This document shows, piece by piece, positions 50,487 to 52,299 of a stretch of 52,299 nucleotides of DNA. Position numbers and translations under genes: made by a program. This stretch comes from Hydrogenobacter sp. (GTDB lineage Bacteria > Aquificota > Aquificia > Aquificales > Aquificaceae). Under the pieces are notes generated by a model. The model did not search any database. It had not been told where the DNA came from and saw only the letters and a program-made list of their open reading frames with translations. Numbering within the stretch: the stretch's first letter is position 1; every line of letters starts with the position of its first letter. The stretch spans positions 1 through 52,299 of the forward strand of contig JBEULM010000020.1 of the NCBI GenBank assembly GCA_041287335.1, written 5' to 3'.

Positions 50487-51374
50487 TTATGCCCAAGAGG
50501 TATAGATAACTACTTTTTGAAACATACTGGGTTGCTTTTGTAAATTCTCTAAATAACTCTCTAAAGGATAATTTGCTATCAAAAGCTCATCTCCTTCTCT
50601 TAGGTAATTTTTTCCATAGTTTGCCATACCGTATTTGAGTTTCCACCCTACAATGTAAAAATCTATATAAAGTTCTTTTATCTCCTTAGAATTATCATAT
50701 GTTATAAGTATTTTATGCTTGCACTTAAGTACCTCTTCTTTCAGTCTATAGTGGTCAAATTCTGTGTGTAGGGTTCCTTTATTTCCATAAAGTTTTGAGC
50801 CTCTTGAAGAATAATAGGGTGGATCAAGAAATATAACCACGTTTTCTCCTTCTTCTCTTAGTAATTGACTATAATCCCCATGATATACCTCTATTCTCTG
50901 AAGGATTTTGCTTACGCTATAGAGTTTTTCGATACTTTTTGATGTAAATCTCTTCCTAAAGGCTTCTTCCGAGTAGCCTCCGCTGTCTGTAGTTCCAGAA
51001 AAGGTTATCCTATTCAGCACAAAGAAATCTACTGCTCTTTGTAGCGTGTCGTTAGAAAGGTAAGGTCTTCTTTGAAGGATCTCCTCGTATAGCTTCCTTC
51101 CATCTTTATAGCTTTGCCAAAGACTTAAGATTTCTTTTATCAATTTTTCTGGTCTCTCCTTTAACTCTTTCCAAAAGCAATAAAGGTCAAAATTTTTATC
51201 GCCAATTATGTATTTTACAAAAGGTTTTACCTGAGCCCAGTAAAGGGTTATACTGGCACCACCACACATAGGCTCCCTTAACTCCTTAAAATCCACAGGG
51301 AAAAAGTTTTTTAAAAAATTTACCGCCTTTGATTTTCCACCAGGATACCTAAGGGGAGAGGTCACTAATCCCAT
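50487..51374 (-). CDS. DNA adenine-N6 methyltransferase, D12 (Dam/DpnM) class
   Basis: 295 residues. TSPLRYPGGKSKAVNFLKNFFP and LREPMCGGASITLYW form the SAM site (motifs X and I); FLDPPYYSSRGSKLYG is motif IV (DPPY), placed after the target-recognition region as in the alpha-group D12 family. It methylates adenine in a short site, unknown here (GATC is the commonest for the class). ATG 51374 begins just before the family's N-terminal PLRYPGGK; the frame extends to 51395. It lies 36 bases after the C-terminal half of the restriction-like gene on the same strand, the R-then-M order of a type II system. With R broken, M is probably now solitary. Confidence 0.9.
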   Translation of the reverse strand: MGLVTSPLRYPGGKSKAVNFLKNFFPVDFKELREPMCGGASITLYWAQVKPFVKYIIGDKNFDLYCFWKELKERPEKLIKEILSLWQSYKDGRKLYEEILQRRPYLSNDTLQRAVDFFVLNRITFSGTTDSGGYSEEAFRKRFTSKSIEKLYSVSKILQRIEVYHGDYSQLLREEGENVVIFLDPPYYSSRGSKLYGNKGTLHTEFDHYRLKEEVLKCKHKILITYDNSKEIKELYIDFYIVGWKLKYGMANYGKNYLREGDELLIANYPLESYLENLQKQPSMFQKVVIYTSWA

Positions 51375-51410
51375 AATAAACCACCTCAAAGCCATTGTAC
51401 TTGGCTTCTT

Positions 51411-52157
51411 TTAAAAGGCATAATAAAAACTCCTTTTTTGCCTGTTTTTTAGGGATTTAAGGATATTGTCTAAATTATCATAATTACCTTCTGGGCTTGT
51501 TAATTTTAACCCCACTTTGAAATCAATACGCCTACCTTCATAATATAACTCATCTATGCTTTTGAGCAGTAAAATTTTTACTAGACCATCCTTAATGTCA
51601 TCAACGCCGGGTAGTAAAGAGCTTTTACTATGCTTTCATTCGTAGAGATAAACAACCCCATCCTTTTCTTTATGTTCATCCACAGTTAGATGATATACAC
51701 CACCTAAGTAGTTGTATATATCTATCTTTGTTTTCAATTCGGTATTTACTAGTTCCTTAGGTTGCCTTGTTTTTGTTTCTCTTCTTTGAGCTTGTTTTGA
51801 CTTTAATCTTGAACTAACTTTAAACGCCTCTATATCTTTACTAATTAGTTCCTTAAACCTGTCTAATCCAGCAAAACTGTGTAGCTTTATACCTAACTTA
51901 GAGCTTAGCTTTGAATAATAGAATTTAACCTTATCAATAAGCTTCACCAAATTTTCTTGTTCTAATTCCTTTAAATTCCAATGAAGGGCTGTATTGTGAT
52001 AACAGGAAAGCTCTATAAGTTTCCTCTTTATGTAAGCCCAATCAAATCTTTGATCTGTCAGCTTGTTGCCTCTCCTTTCCGCATAGCAGTAATACGCAGG
52101 CATTACATACACATTCAACAGACTAAGTAAAGAAACAGTATCCCATTGAAGAAAGCC
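51411..52157 (-). pseudogene. Restriction-endonuclease-like gene, C-terminal fragment with in-frame TGA
   Basis: From 52157 the minus-strand frame reads GFLQWDTVSLLSLLNVYVMPAYY, the missing continuation of the N-terminal fragment at 47037-47354. It runs through HNTALHWNLKELE and SRLKSKQAQRRETKTRQPKE to a core YLGGVYHLTVDEHKEKDGVVYLYE. There a TGA (51638-51636) is followed in frame by KHSKSSLLPGVDDIKDGLVKILL and ends at TAA 51413-51411. E-[TGA]-K would be the PD-(D/E)xK E-x-K motif. A TAA lies just upstream of 52157, so the frame has no start of its own except TTG 52118. It is probably the dead partner of the methylase. Confidence 0.68.
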
Positions 52158-52299
52158 TTAAAGACTGGTTCTGCTTTTTATTGACAAATTTACTCAAGCA
52201 TACTATGTTATCTTCCATAAAGCTCTCAGATTATGCCAAAAAGGAGCTTATCAAAAATGCATAGAGCCATTCAGGTCTCATGCCCTCTGACAAAAAGAA
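52158..52299. other. Right edge, no assignable gene
   Basis: Short frames exist on both strands (plus: a piece ending LSDYAKKELIKNA; minus: MEDNIVCLSKFVNKKQNQSL) but neither can be recognised. The minus frame is the one that would meet 47355 if the inversion were reversed. Confidence 0.4.

Noticed and set aside
51636-51638. Selenocysteine at the in-frame TGA
   Set aside because: Sec is not expected in a nuclease E-x-K motif, and the rest of the locus is decayed; a nonsense mutation is simpler.
46761-52299. Insertion sequence or transposase in the accessory island
   Set aside because: No transposase, DDE or HUH motif, terminal inverted repeat pair or target duplication could be found.

Overview
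The window looks like a chromosomal segment of a thermophilic Aquificales bacterium (Aquificaceae-like; genus not determined). The inference rests on the compact layout with many 1-50 bp gene overlaps, the thioredoxin-like [2Fe-2S] ferredoxin, a short NusA and a TopA without zinc fingers, an 80-residue Hfq, a class Ia ribonucleotide reductase, and a CRISPR repeat relic resembling the one I recall from Aquifex.

Layout. 1-7025: biosynthesis and RNA genes (cobA 3' end, argG-aroD-trpF; a GYD protein and a MoxR ATPase on the other strand; rimP-nusA-rlmD). 7080-10583: nrdAB behind a structured leader RNA. 10585-21899: a large efflux locus. A seven-gene minus-strand operon (RND adaptor, TolC, TetR, TolC, EmrA-like adaptor, two tandem MFS pumps) is divergent from an RND pump, with a likely TetR operator between the two promoters. 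21896-29050: an NtrC-type regulator, mazG, lapA-like, moeB/thiF, argJ, and a histidine kinase with a substrate-binding lipoprotein. 29071-31169: a second copy of the nrdA-type leader RNA in front of a uvrD/pcrA helicase. 31236-39571: ferredoxin; hfq, ADP-ribosylglycohydrolase, topA and fabG; M50 protease, NERD protein and a hypothetical; bifunctional nuclease, miaB and hemB. 39638-44237: a probable electron-transfer operon (porin, dihaem c-type cytochrome lipoprotein, FMN-binding protein, internally duplicated membrane protein). 44167-46760: MATE, patatin and ispF.

46761-52299 is an accessory, visibly A+T-rich, degraded island. It holds a CARF-HEPN Csx1-family ribonuclease, a broken cmr1, a solitary CRISPR repeat, about 1 kb of repeat-rich non-coding DNA, tRNA-Val(CAC) and a D12-class DNA adenine methylase. 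A restriction-endonuclease-like gene is in two pieces: its N-terminal part lies on the plus strand at 47037-47354 and its C-terminal part on the minus strand at 52157-51411. The arrangement implies a ~4.8 kb inversion, and the C-terminal part also has an in-frame TGA inside its E-x-K motif.

The two observations I consider most novel are the paired pseudoknotted leader RNAs before nrdAB and uvrD, with strong compensatory changes and identical internal spacings, and a repeated promoter pattern in which a TATAAT-like box ends 7-9 nt before the start codon, implying leaderless transcripts for about ten operons.
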